A stretch of 13,923 nucleotides of DNA from Acetofilamentum sp. (GCA_020720565.1 DYOK01000003.1:16050-29972), one strand, 5' to 3'; shown: positions 1 to 6,944, numbered from the stretch's first letter. The notes: generated from the sequence alone by a model not told the origin. Program-made: numbers and translations.

Positions 1-807
1 GCTTTAATTGGCAATATGATGGCCGAAGAGCGTGTGTTTAGCCAAAAAATATATCCTTGGAATGGTCACTACATTCGTGTCGATGACCGAAGTGGTTTCG
101 ATTCTGACGACGTAGGTAAAATTAGAGCCAATGCGGTTCGCGGTCGAGGAGATTACATGGGGGTTGCTGGTGCTCTAAACGATGCTAACGCACCAACTGC
201 TCCAGTCGATTTTTATTGGCCAAATCCTTACGGTGTATATGCTATGGCTGGTAATGTTAATGAATGGGTGTTAGATGTATATCGCGATTTATCTTACGAA
301 GATATGGACGAGTTCCGCCCTTTCCGTGGTAATGTGTACCAAACTCAAGACAGAGACGAAGAGGGTCTAATTGCTGAAAAAGACAGTTTAGGTCGAATCA
401 AATATCACGATGTAACCGATTGGGAATCGTTCGATAGAAGAAATTACAATACCGCCGATAACATCAACTACGAAGACGGTAACTTTGAGTCGAGTACCGA
501 ATATGCTCTTGAAGAAGGTGACAAAGACAACAAACATTCAACTCGTATGTACTGGCAAGGTAATAAAAGCCAACAAGGTCAAAAACGTGACCAAGCTACC
601 GACAAAGTGGACTCTTACCGTGGTAGACAAGACCAACAATCGTTGGTTAACAACCGAATCCGTGTGATTAAAGGTGGAGGTTGGGCAGACAGAGCTTATT
701 GGATGTCGCCTGGTAACCGCAGATTCTGGCCCGAAGAAATGGGTCGCGATGATATCGGTTTCCGTTGTGCTATGGATCGTTTAGGTGGTCCAGTTTCCGA
801 AGAATAG
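1..807 (+). CDS. gldJ: GldJ-like gliding motility / T9SS lipoprotein, 3' part
   Basis: The frame is open from the first base of the window (residues ALIGNMMAEER...), so the 5' end is missing; the ATG at 16 is internal. The product has the formylglycine-generating-enzyme/SUMF1-type fold: GNVNEWVLDVY near its start and KGGGWADRAYWMSPGNRRF...DIGFRCAM at the end. Between these lies a charged, Asn/Asp/Lys/Gln-rich insert (about residues 95-215 of the visible part) containing FRGNVYQTQ, AEKDSLGRIKY and RRNYNTADNINY, an arrangement I associate with GldJ. In Flavobacterium, GldJ is an outer-membrane lipoprotein needed for gliding and for stability of the GldK part of the type IX secretion apparatus. 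GldK is the main alternative, but the next gene is murF rather than gldL. The lipoprotein signal lies outside the window. A strong terminator follows 40 bases after the stop. Confidence 0.85.
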   Translation, partial: ALIGNMMAEERVFSQKIYPWNGHYIRVDDRSGFDSDDVGKIRANAVRGRGDYMGVAGALNDANAPTAPVDFYWPNPYGVYAMAGNVNEWVLDVYRDLSYEDMDEFRPFRGNVYQTQDRDEEGLIAEKDSLGRIKYHDVTDWESFDRRNYNTADNINYEDGNFESSTEYALEEGDKDNKHSTRMYWQGNKSQQGQKRDQATDKVDSYRGRQDQQSLVNNRIRVIKGGGWADRAYWMSPGNRRFWPEEMGRDDIGFRCAMDRLGGPVSEE

Positions 808-847
808 TTTGATCTTTTAAAAAAGTAAATAATATGCTCATTGAGCC

Positions 848-873
848 AAAGTCCCGATTTGTCGGGACTTTTT
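848..873 (+). terminator. Rho-independent terminator after gldJ
   Basis: A perfect 10-bp stem, AAAGTCCCGA / TCGGGACTTT, closes a TTTG loop and runs into a T-tract. It lies 40 bases past the gldJ stop and should separate gldJ transcription from murF. Confidence 0.9.
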
Positions 874-963
874 CGTTACAAGTCATCAGATAACTCGTAC
901 CATGTATTTGGATCATCTTAACCGCAATGTTTTTCTTAAAAGGAATAAAATGTGCGCCGCACG

Positions 964-1068
964 TGTCAGTTCGAGTAACTTTCGCAGTAAGCGTATCGAG
1001 AACACATTGCCGTTATCAGAGCAAATACATATCTCGATACATTCCCTTCGGGTACACTGGATATGATA
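964..1068. repeat. Dispersed ~105-bp palindromic repeat, copy 1
   Basis: This begins TGTCAGTTCGAGTA, has an inner perfect 9-bp inverted pair GTATCGAGA (993-1001) / TCTCGATAC (1032-1040), then CATTCCCTTCGGG and an eroded right arm ending ATATGATA. It matches the segment at 6981-7086 along its whole length, with most differences in the central loop. The intact right arm of the other copy (ACTCGACATGACA) shows that the outer ends were also complementary. There is no coding potential. Confidence 0.8.
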
Positions 1069-1109
1069 TTTTTTGGTTTATAAGTGCTTAGAATAATTTA
1101 ATCTCGCAT

Positions 1110-1173
1110 TTTATTAAGCTAGGTGCTCGATAAATAGCAAGTTATTAAAACGGTAAATAGGTCGAAGATCTTA
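1110..1173 (+). repeat. murF-flanking direct repeat, left copy
   Basis: The segment starts TTTATTAAGCTAG, passes through GATAAATAGC and ends in the mini-hairpin AGGTCGAAGATCTTA (1159-1173). It aligns end to end with 2536-2599 in the same orientation. Its right end is 28 bases before the murF start, so it may lie in the murF leader. Confidence 0.7.
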
Positions 1174-1201
1174 TTTTAAAAACAAGTAATTTTATTCCCT
1201 T

Positions 1202-2509
1202 ATGGAAAATCTGTATTCAATATTTCAAAAACATCCCTTTGTATTTACCGATTCAAGGCAAGTGATTAAAGGGGGGATATATTTTGCACTTAAAGGTGCT
1301 AATTTTGATGGAAATCAGTTTGCTGTTCAAGCAATTGAGCAAGGTGCGGCCTTTGCTATTGTCGATGATTTTACGCTATCAGATCAGCCTCAAATCATAA
1401 AAGTACAGAATGTTCTTTCAACGCTTCTGCAATTGGCAAACTACCACCGTAGACAGCTCAATACACCTATTATAGGCATAACGGGAACCAATGGAAAAAC
1501 AACCAGTAAAGAATTGTTGAGTTCTGTGTTAAAAGTGAAATACAATATCTTAGCCACAGAAGGTAACTTGAACAATCATATAGGTGTACCGCTAACTTTA
1601 TTAAAGCTTAAAACCTCGCATCAATATGCGATAATCGAAATGGGAGCTAATCATGTGGGCGAAATTGCCGAATTATGTGCAATTGTAGAACCCAATTTTG
1701 GATACATTACCAATGTGGGGATGGCGCATCTCGAAGGTTTCGAAAACGAACAAAATGTGCTATTAACCAAAAAAGCGCTGTACGAGTCGGTTTTCTCGCG
1801 TTCTGGCATTAATTTTTTATTTGAGCAAAACGAAAACTTAGCCAATCAATTTCCAAATCACCAATTTGTTACATTCTCGAATACAAATCCATCAGTTGAT
1901 ACTTTTGCTAATGGCAGTCTCGAGTCAATTTTTGTAGGCATTGAAGTAAACAAGCTTATTGGGAAAACCATTGAGTCTGTCAAAATCCAAACCCAGTTAA
2001 TTGGTCTCTATAATGTTCCCAATATTTTATCGGCTTTAACCATTGGGGCTTTTTTAGGACTGCATATTGATGAGATTAAGAAAGGACTAGAACAATATGT
2101 GCCGGCTAACAATCGATCGCAAATCCACCAAACATCAAGAAACAAGTTGATTTTAGATGCATATAATGCCAATCCATCGAGTATGGGTGCCGCAATCGAT
2201 AATTTTGAAAAGATATTATCACCCCATAAAATGATTATTTTGGGCGATATGTTTGAACTTGGAGCCTTCGAAAATGAAAAACATATCCAATTGGTCGAAA
2301 AACTTCAAAATTTTGAAAATATTAAAATAATATTAGTAGGTCCTGCATTTAACAAAGCGGTTCAGGAAGTTAAACCAATAAATATCGAAAATTATCCAAC
2401 AGTTGATTTACTTATCGAATCGGGGCAATTAGCCAAAATTGAACAAAATCTAATTTTAGTTAAAGGATCGCGAGGGATGAAGATGGAGCGTTTGGTCGAA
2501 TTGCTGTAA
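1202..2509 (+). CDS. murF: UDP-N-acetylmuramoyl-tripeptide--D-alanyl-D-alanine ligase
   Basis: MurF adds the D-Ala-D-Ala dipeptide to UDP-MurNAc-tripeptide using ATP, the last cytoplasmic step in making the peptidoglycan pentapeptide precursor. The 435-residue length is normal for the family. The N-terminal substrate domain has FTDSRQVIKGGIYFALKG. The Mur-ligase ATP loop GITGTNGKTT is at residues 92-101 (Lys99), followed by NLNNHIGVPLTLL and the IIEMGANHVGEI metal/substrate region. The C-terminal domain has LDAYNANPSSM and ILGDMFELG, which set MurF apart from MurC, MurD and MurE. The start ATG gives the usual short N-terminus. The gene stands alone between a terminator and the convergent HAD gene and is flanked on both sides by copies of one direct repeat. 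The protein should be soluble and essential. Confidence 0.96.
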   Translation: MENLYSIFQKHPFVFTDSRQVIKGGIYFALKGANFDGNQFAVQAIEQGAAFAIVDDFTLSDQPQIIKVQNVLSTLLQLANYHRRQLNTPIIGITGTNGKTTSKELLSSVLKVKYNILATEGNLNNHIGVPLTLLKLKTSHQYAIIEMGANHVGEIAELCAIVEPNFGYITNVGMAHLEGFENEQNVLLTKKALYESVFSRSGINFLFEQNENLANQFPNHQFVTFSNTNPSVDTFANGSLESIFVGIEVNKLIGKTIESVKIQTQLIGLYNVPNILSALTIGAFLGLHIDEIKKGLEQYVPANNRSQIHQTSRNKLILDAYNANPSSMGAAIDNFEKILSPHKMIILGDMFELGAFENEKHIQLVEKLQNFENIKIILVGPAFNKAVQEVKPINIENYPTVDLLIESGQLAKIEQNLILVKGSRGMKMERLVELL

Positions 2510-2535
2510 ATTCTATTAATATTACAATGTTGTAG

Positions 2536-2599
2536 TTTATTAAGCTAGAGGCCAAGTATATAGCGAGTCAAAAAAACAAGAAATAAGTCGAAGATATTA
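2536..2599 (+). repeat. murF-flanking direct repeat, right copy
   Basis: This is the second copy of the element at 1110-1173: the first 13 bases (TTTATTAAGCTAG) are identical, the middle is diverged (TATATAGCGAGT), and the end AAGTCGAAGATATTA is a decayed mini-hairpin. It fills the short gap between the convergent murF and HAD genes, which has no obvious U-tract terminator. Confidence 0.7.
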
Positions 2600-2623
2600 A
2601 TGTCAGTTGCAAAACTAATAAAA

Positions 2624-3442
2624 TTAGATCGAAGACCTTAAATCTTGCTCTATCATGCTACTCATGGCCATAATAATTGAGTTGTATAAATCGGATCCGA
2701 CAGTATAATTGGCAGTGTGCAAATTCGAAACGCGGTTTTCTTTTACAAATCGCCAAGCTTTTTGGGTATTGCCCCCGTTTTGAATATCGTATACTCCAAT
2801 TGCGGTTCCTCCACTCTTTTTTAAAAGCGAGAAGCATGGCACATCGGTAAGTCCATCGCCAATGTATATCATGTTTTTAAACGGAATTACATAATCGTTA
2901 CTATCGTATTTCTCGTTAACAATGTAAGGCTGAGAGCGATTTTGTGGTCCCACCATGCCTTTTGATATTTGAAACAGATAACGTGTTTTATCGGTAAAGC
3001 TTAAAACTTTTTTTGGAAAAGCAATTTGACCCAGATGGTCGTATGCGAAGTCGCTTGCCCAAATATCTGTAAAATGAGGTGCAATGGTGGTATGACGAAT
3101 TATTTCGCCAATACCACTACTGATGATATAAAACTCGACTTCGACCATCTGCTTTTGAGAACTGGCAAATGTTTTAATTTGCTCAAAAAGGGCTTCGACG
3201 CCTTTTTTGTACACTACTTTTTGTGAAAAATCGATAAAATCGCTTTTTGTAATGCTTTGCTTTAATGACGCTTCTATCATTTTAAACATATAGGCGGGCA
3301 CCGGATCCCAATCGTTATCGATTAAACTTTGAACCGTTTCACCCCAAAAGTGATTGGGTTCAATCCCTTTCGAATTAAGAAATGCCGAAGTGCTTTCGTC
3401 AACTAGTGTTTCGTCAAAATCAAATATTAATGCAATTTTCAT
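2624..3442 (-). CDS. HAD-superfamily phosphatase (phosphoserine-phosphatase-like)
   Basis: This 272-residue soluble protein begins with HAD motif I, FDFDETLVDE, with Asp8 as the expected nucleophile and Asp10 as the acid/base. Motif II is the Ser of FYIISSG (about 108), motif III lies in the Lys-rich KKVLSFTDK stretch (144-152), and motif IV is YIGDGLTDVP (193-202). The large cap between motifs I and II (about residues 15-90) and the GDGxTD form resemble phosphoserine-phosphatase/pyrimidine 5'-nucleotidase-type HAD enzymes. The substrate cannot be read from sequence; a small phosphorylated metabolite is the likely target. The start is fixed by motif I directly after MKIALI. The gene is monocistronic and convergent with murF. 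Its upstream region holds a C5/G5 palindrome and a TTTG repeat tract. Confidence 0.88.
   Translation of the reverse strand: MKIALIFDFDETLVDESTSAFLNSKGIEPNHFWGETVQSLIDNDWDPVPAYMFKMIEASLKQSITKSDFIDFSQKVVYKKGVEALFEQIKTFASSQKQMVEVEFYIISSGIGEIIRHTTIAPHFTDIWASDFAYDHLGQIAFPKKVLSFTDKTRYLFQISKGMVGPQNRSQPYIVNEKYDSNDYVIPFKNMIYIGDGLTDVPCFSLLKKSGGTAIGVYDIQNGGNTQKAWRFVKENRVSNLHTANYTVGSDLYNSIIMAMSSMIEQDLRSSI
2626..2640. repeat. GTC-GAA-GAC mini-hairpin motif overlapping the HAD gene 3' end
   Basis: AGATCGAAGACCTTA is another copy of the small hairpin motif, 26 bases right of the copy at 2585-2599. It covers the HAD stop codon edge (2624-2626) and the codons for the last residues LRSSI, so the end of that protein is repeat-derived or the repeat arose from it. 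Confidence 0.55.
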
Positions 3443-3456
3443 CTGTTTATATTTAG

Positions 3457-3477
3457 CCCCCTAACCCCCAAAGGGGG
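3457..3477. repeat. REP-like palindrome CCCCC-AAA-GGGGG
   Basis: CCCCCTAACCCCCAAAGGGGG contains a perfect 5-bp C/G stem (3465-3469 with 3473-3477) preceded by another C5 run. From memory, sequences of this shape (AGCCCCCTAACCCCCAAAGG) recur between genes in many Bacteroidota, so I read it as a dispersed palindromic repeat. It sits 15 bases upstream of the HAD start codon, in its leader or core promoter. Confidence 0.6.
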
Positions 3478-3495
3478 AATTAGAGTGTGGTTTGA

Positions 3496-3531
3496 TTTGT
3501 TTGTTTGTTTGTTTGTTTGTTTGTTTGTTTG
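3496..3531. repeat. Tetranucleotide tract (TTTG)9
   Basis: Nine perfect tandem TTTG units are followed by TTG and preceded by TTTGA. The tract begins 54 bases upstream of the HAD start (read as CAAA on the gene's strand). Tetranucleotide tracts of this length are slippage-prone; see findings. Confidence 0.95.
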
Positions 3532-3728
3532 TTGGGTTAATTCACTACAATTTAAATTATTCCCTTCCCGACTCTTCGGGACAAGTTGTTTGTCAAAATT
3601 TACTTGGCATGGTTGTTTTATTGGGATGTTTTGGATGGTAAGAAGAATTTGAAATGTGTTATCGAATTAAGTTGGAATTATTTGTGGATGGCTTGCTGTA
3701 TAACTAATAAAGTGTAATAATGTTTAAT

Positions 3729-4844
3729 TTACTTTGAGATAGGGATATCGGGTGTAAGCGTGCTGGGCTCAATATTCATAATATCGTTCTGAATTTGAAT
3801 TGATTCACGATGAACTAGCTCTAGTATGGCTTCGATAAATTCTGGATTTAAACCGAGGTTTTTACCAAAAACGGAACGTGTTTGAATAATGTTTTCCCAT
3901 CGGCGTAATTGCAAGATAGTCAGGTTGTTTTCTTTTTTATATTGGCCAATCTTGTGAATCACACCCACTCTTTGCGAAAGCAGTTCTAATAGTTGTTGGT
4001 CAATGGAGTCGATTTGGTCTCTGTACTGACGTAGTTTTTCTTCGGAATTGGCATTATTGTAGGTTCTGAAAATGAGGTGCGTTAAAATGTTTTTCAGTTC
4101 TAAGGGCGTAACTTGTTGCTGGGCATCTGAAAGGGCACATTTGGGGTCGATGTGTGTCTCGATCATCAAACCATCGAAATTTAAATCGAGTGCTTTTTGT
4201 GCTATTTCCGATAAAAAATGGGTGTGCCCTGCAATGTGACTGGGGTCGGAGATAATTGGTAAGTCAGGATATCGGCGCTTAAGTTCAATGGCAATTTCCC
4301 ATTTTGGAATGTTTCGGAATTTAGTTTCTTCGTAAGGATAGAATCCTCGATGAATAGCCGCTAATTGGTGTATGCCAGAGTGCGAAAAACGTTCGAGTGC
4401 ACCCATCCAAAGGTGTAAATCGGGATTGATAGGGTTTTTGACAAATACAGGAATTTGTACACCTTTTAAACTATCTGCTATTTCTTGAACCGAAAATGGG
4501 TTCGAAACCGTTCGAGCTCCTATCCAAATGACATCGATTTGATGTTTAAGTGCTTCTTCGACATGTTGTGCTTTAGCTACTTCGGTGCAAACTTTCAACC
4601 CAGTTTCTTTTTTAACCGCTTCTAACCAAGCCAGTCCTTTTTTTCCAATGCCTTCGAATTGTCCAGGTCGGGTTCTGGGTTTCCAAATCCCTGCTCTAAA
4701 CAAATGAGCAGAAGTATGTTGAGCTATTTGTCGAGCAGTTTCTAAAACTTGTTCTTTAGTTTCGGCACTGCATGGCCCTGCTATTATTAGAGGTGTTTGG
4801 GCTTCTAAATTGGGGATATAACTACCGAGAGGCGAAATGTTCAT
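3729..4844 (-). CDS. Bifunctional 3-deoxy-7-phosphoheptulonate synthase / chorismate mutase
   Basis: The N-terminal domain (about residues 1-262) is a KDO8P-synthase-like, type I-beta DAHP synthase condensing phosphoenolpyruvate with erythrose 4-phosphate, the first shikimate step. GPCSAE (23-28), FRAGIWKPRT (49-58), FVKNP (134-138), HRGF (165-168), SDPSHIAGH (199-207) and MIETH (227-231) supply the PEP-, phosphate- and metal-binding residues. The C-terminal AroQ-type chorismate mutase (about 270-355) turns chorismate into prephenate; LRQYRDQIDSIDQQLLELLSQR, Lys303, Arg314 and LVHRESI are seen. The order synthase-then-mutase is typical of Bacteroidota, where the mutase usually confers feedback control by prephenate. 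Unlike the pheA/aspartate aminotransferase/tyrA neighbourhoods common in Bacteroides relatives, the gene here stands alone. The short Pro/Thr-rich tail after the mutase is unremarkable. Confidence 0.95.
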   Translation of the reverse strand: MNISPLGSYIPNLEAQTPLIIAGPCSAETKEQVLETARQIAQHTSAHLFRAGIWKPRTRPGQFEGIGKKGLAWLEAVKKETGLKVCTEVAKAQHVEEALKHQIDVIWIGARTVSNPFSVQEIADSLKGVQIPVFVKNPINPDLHLWMGALERFSHSGIHQLAAIHRGFYPYEETKFRNIPKWEIAIELKRRYPDLPIISDPSHIAGHTHFLSEIAQKALDLNFDGLMIETHIDPKCALSDAQQQVTPLELKNILTHLIFRTYNNANSEEKLRQYRDQIDSIDQQLLELLSQRVGVIHKIGQYKKENNLTILQLRRWENIIQTRSVFGKNLGLNPEFIEAILELVHRESIQIQNDIMNIEPSTLTPDIPISK

Positions 4845-4859
4845 GCGTTTAATTTGTCA

Positions 4860-4867
4860 CAAAAATA
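4860..4867 (-). promoter_or_regulatory. Possible Bacteroidota -7 box for the DAHP synthase gene
   Basis: Read leftward, this is TATTTTTG, a match to TAnnTTTG, 15 bases before the start codon, implying a very short leader. I do not see a clear -33 TTTG at the usual distance, and such an 8-mer can occur by chance in AT-rich DNA. Confidence 0.4.
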
Positions 4868-4940
4868 AGCCAATTTCAGTTTAGCTTTTTATATTTCGAC
4901 CATTTTTCTTTGCCGATAAAATTGTTTTTGATATCATTTA

Positions 4941-4971
4941 AAAAAAGAGCTGCTTGTTGAAGCAACTCTTT
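4941..4971 (-). terminator. Terminator of the mscS-DUF3078 unit
   Basis: On the minus strand AAAGAG, one mismatch, TGCTT, a 4-base loop, AAGCA and CTCTTT form an 11-bp stem with one mismatch, followed by further Ts. It lies about 120 bases beyond the DUF3078 stop and stops leftward transcription before the DAHP synthase promoter. Confidence 0.75.
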
Positions 4972-5076
4972 AAATATCAAATCAGACCTAATCCTATTCC
5001 GTTCATTGAATTTGTATTTTGTCGTAATGTATTTGTATAAAATTCTTATAAATTGATAGTTATAAGCTTGATAAAT

Positions 5077-5089
5077 GGGTCGAAGACCC
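5077..5089. repeat. GGGTC-GAA-GACCC mini-hairpin at the DUF3078 gene end
   Basis: This is the most perfect copy of the small hairpin (5-bp stem, GAA loop). It abuts and shares one base with the stop codon of the leftward DUF3078 gene. The preceding bases TTATAAGCT..GATAAAT resemble the ends of the murF-flanking repeat with its middle missing. There is no U-tract, so it is not a classic terminator. Confidence 0.65.
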
Positions 5090-6024
5090 TAATTTTGGAA
5101 CTGGTACATTAATCCAACTGCAATACTTTGTTGAAATTGAGTGATAGGGCTGTTATGAACAATACCGTCTTTTTGCCAAGACACGTCGGTATCGTCGTCG
5201 TATATTAGATGAGTTTTAACCACTGCATTTAAAAATTTATTAACTTTTAAAGTGAGAGTAGTTTGCCAATCGACATCAATGTTTTGAGGATTACTTAAAT
5301 AGTTCGAGAATAAATCGAGTCTTGTATCTAAGTTGACATTGGTAAAGATATCTTTTTTAAAAGTAAATGTTAGCGAAGCACCTACTTCTTGACGGATTTG
5401 TTCACCATCTTTTACTTTTACACCCAAATTATCAAATTCAGCTTTCTTAACGCCATATTGCCCCGCGTCGGCTAATTCTTGGTCCATTACAAAAATGGTT
5501 TTAGAAGAAATTGGTGAAATCATCATTGAGAAGTAATCGGTTGGTTTATAATCCATACCAATACCTAAAGTTAAAATACCTGGAGCCATAAAGTTTGATA
5601 TTCTAGGGGTATCTACTTTTTCGTAATCAAAACCTTCGTTAAATTGAGTTTTAAAATTTAAAAATGCACTGTAAAACCATTTTTTCGAAGCTTTTTTTCC
5701 AATTTTTGAATTAAATTCGATTCGATCTTCGGTTTTTTTAGGGTTCTGTCCTTGATTTTTGAGCATCCCATATTCTAAATCGAGTTTATTTTCCCATTCC
5801 CAACCATCGAGGCTTCGGTTGGCAAAAAGTTGTAAGAAGCTGGTTCCCGACATAGAATTTTCTCCGCCTTTTGCCCAATTCACAAATCCAACTTGAGCAA
5901 AATTGACCCCTACTTTTCCACCTAATTTCCAATTCTTTGCAGGTTCATTGCTTGGAGTTTGCTCTTGAGCCATTAAAGTAGTACCTGCCATCAGGTATAT
6001 AACCATTAAATATATTTTTTTCAT
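5089..6024 (-). CDS. DUF3078 family exported protein, probable outer-membrane beta-barrel
   Basis: The 311-residue protein opens with a clear Sec signal peptide, MKKIYLMVIYLMAGTTLMAQ, probably cut near residue 19. The mature part has the DUF3078 hallmark VGVNFAQVGFVNWAKGGENS followed by many amphipathic strands (LQLFANRSL, WEWENKLDLEYGML, WFYSAFLNFKTQF, TLTLKVNKFLNAVVKTHLIYDD) and ends in an aromatic YQFQN, as expected of a beta-barrel inserted by the BAM machinery. The function of the family is unknown. It starts 21 bases after the stop of mscS on the same strand, so the two are almost certainly co-transcribed; this hints at an envelope or osmotic role, but that is inference. The stop codon overlaps a small hairpin repeat. 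Confidence 0.87.
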   Translation of the reverse strand: MKKIYLMVIYLMAGTTLMAQEQTPSNEPAKNWKLGGKVGVNFAQVGFVNWAKGGENSMSGTSFLQLFANRSLDGWEWENKLDLEYGMLKNQGQNPKKTEDRIEFNSKIGKKASKKWFYSAFLNFKTQFNEGFDYEKVDTPRISNFMAPGILTLGIGMDYKPTDYFSMMISPISSKTIFVMDQELADAGQYGVKKAEFDNLGVKVKDGEQIRQEVGASLTFTFKKDIFTNVNLDTRLDLFSNYLSNPQNIDVDWQTTLTLKVNKFLNAVVKTHLIYDDDTDVSWQKDGIVHNSPITQFQQSIAVGLMYQFQN

Positions 6025-6045
6025 CTTTATTAATATTTGATTTGA

Positions 6046-6867
6046 CTATTGCTTAACTTGTTTTACATGCACATCCATTTGTGGATAAGGGATATGGATA
6101 CCGTTGTCGTTGAATGAATGATACACCTTTTCTAAAATATCAAAATACACATCCCAGTATTGTTCGGGTTTTACCCATAAACGGGTGGTAATATTCACCG
6201 AGCTATTAGCTAATTCCGACAATCTAACAAAGGGCTCAGTTTCTGGCATTAAGCGGCCATCTGCTATAGCGATATCTTTAATAATCTGGATAGCTTTTTT
6301 CAAATCGTCGTTGTAAGAAATGCCAAAAACGAAATCGACACGACGTTTGTCTTGAGAAGAATAGTTAATCATTGAACTGGTCGATAAGCCACCATTTGGA
6401 AGTATAATGGTTTTGTTGTCGGGAGTGGTCAGTATGGTATTAAAAATCAAGATTTCTTTCACTGTTCCCGAGTGACCTTGAGCTTCGATAAAATCGCCCA
6501 CTTTAAAAGGTTTAAGAACTAGAATAATTACACCACCAGCTAAATTTTGTAAAGTGCCAGATAGTGCCATACCAACAGCCAAACCTGCCGCTCCCAAAAT
6601 GGCAATAAACGAAGTCATTTCGATACCAACCATCCCCATGACCGTAACAACCAAAAGAGATTTTAATGCTACAGTTAACATGCTGGTGAAGAATGGAATA
6701 AGCGAAACGTCTATTTTTCGTTTTTCCATTACCGCCTTGGTGGCATACCCAATTCTTTTTATAGCCCAAAGACCAATTAATAATACAATTAATGCACCTA
6801 GTAGTTGAATTCCATAGTTAATGGTATAGGTTAGTGCCATTTCGAAATATTTGTGAACAAATTCCAT
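6046..6867 (-). CDS. mscS: Small-conductance mechanosensitive channel, MscS family
   Basis: A 273-residue inner-membrane channel that opens under membrane tension to release solutes on hypo-osmotic shock. It has three membrane helices, about residues 17-35, 63-80 and 86-117. The third is the pore helix, rich in Gly/Ala as in E. coli MscS (LGAAGLAVGMALSGTLQNLA). The beta domain follows with KPFKVGDFIEAQGHSGTV and TTPDNKTIILPNGGLSTSSMINYS, then a cytoplasmic alpha/beta domain. Length and organisation match the compact MscS type. It is the first gene of a leftward pair with the DUF3078 gene, and a TAnnTTTG-like box lies 26 bases before the start. Confidence 0.95.
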   Translation of the reverse strand: MEFVHKYFEMALTYTINYGIQLLGALIVLLIGLWAIKRIGYATKAVMEKRKIDVSLIPFFTSMLTVALKSLLVVTVMGMVGIEMTSFIAILGAAGLAVGMALSGTLQNLAGGVIILVLKPFKVGDFIEAQGHSGTVKEILIFNTILTTPDNKTIILPNGGLSTSSMINYSSQDKRRVDFVFGISYNDDLKKAIQIIKDIAIADGRLMPETEPFVRLSELANSSVNITTRLWVKPEQYWDVYFDILEKVYHSFNDNGIHIPYPQMDVHVKQVKQ

Positions 6868-6892
6868 AATTAAATAATTTATTAGTGAATAA

Positions 6893-6900
6893 CAAAAATA
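6893..6900 (-). promoter_or_regulatory. Possible -7 box for the mscS-DUF3078 operon
   Basis: Leftward TATTTTTG fits TAnnTTTG, placing transcription start about 20 bases before the ATG. The -33 region has only a poor TTTAG match near 6919-6923. Confidence 0.45.
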
Positions 6901-6944
6901 TATTTTATTACTTAAATACTAAAATGATAACTATATTTTGTCAA

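Larger units (their letters stand above)
874..1201. other. gldJ-murF intergenic region
   Basis: No gene is visible between the gldJ terminator and murF. The gap is largely filled by the palindromic repeat (964-1068) and the left copy of the murF-flanking repeat (1110-1173). A short perfect palindrome GTGCG-C-CGCAC lies near 952-962. I could not find a convincing TAnnTTTG promoter for murF here, so its start of transcription is unassigned. Confidence 0.6.

Noticed and set aside
1..807. gldK instead of gldJ
   Set aside because: The long charged insert with AEKDSLGRIKY and RRNY..DNINY fits GldJ, and gldL/M/N do not follow. The missing 5' end leaves some doubt.
3496..3531. TTTG tract considered as a CRISPR-like or minisatellite array
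   Set aside because: The units are 4 bases without spacers; it is a simple sequence repeat only.
3566..3581. Hairpin TCCCGA-CTCT-TCGGGA as terminator of the DAHP synthase gene
   Set aside because: It is about 150 bases beyond the stop and has no T-tract on the relevant strand, so terminator function is unsupported.
6512..6808. Open frames in other phases and on the opposite strand over mscS
   Set aside because: Shadows of the conserved MscS pore helix and beta domain; compositions rich in Trp/His or Pro/Thr are typical of wrong-frame reading.
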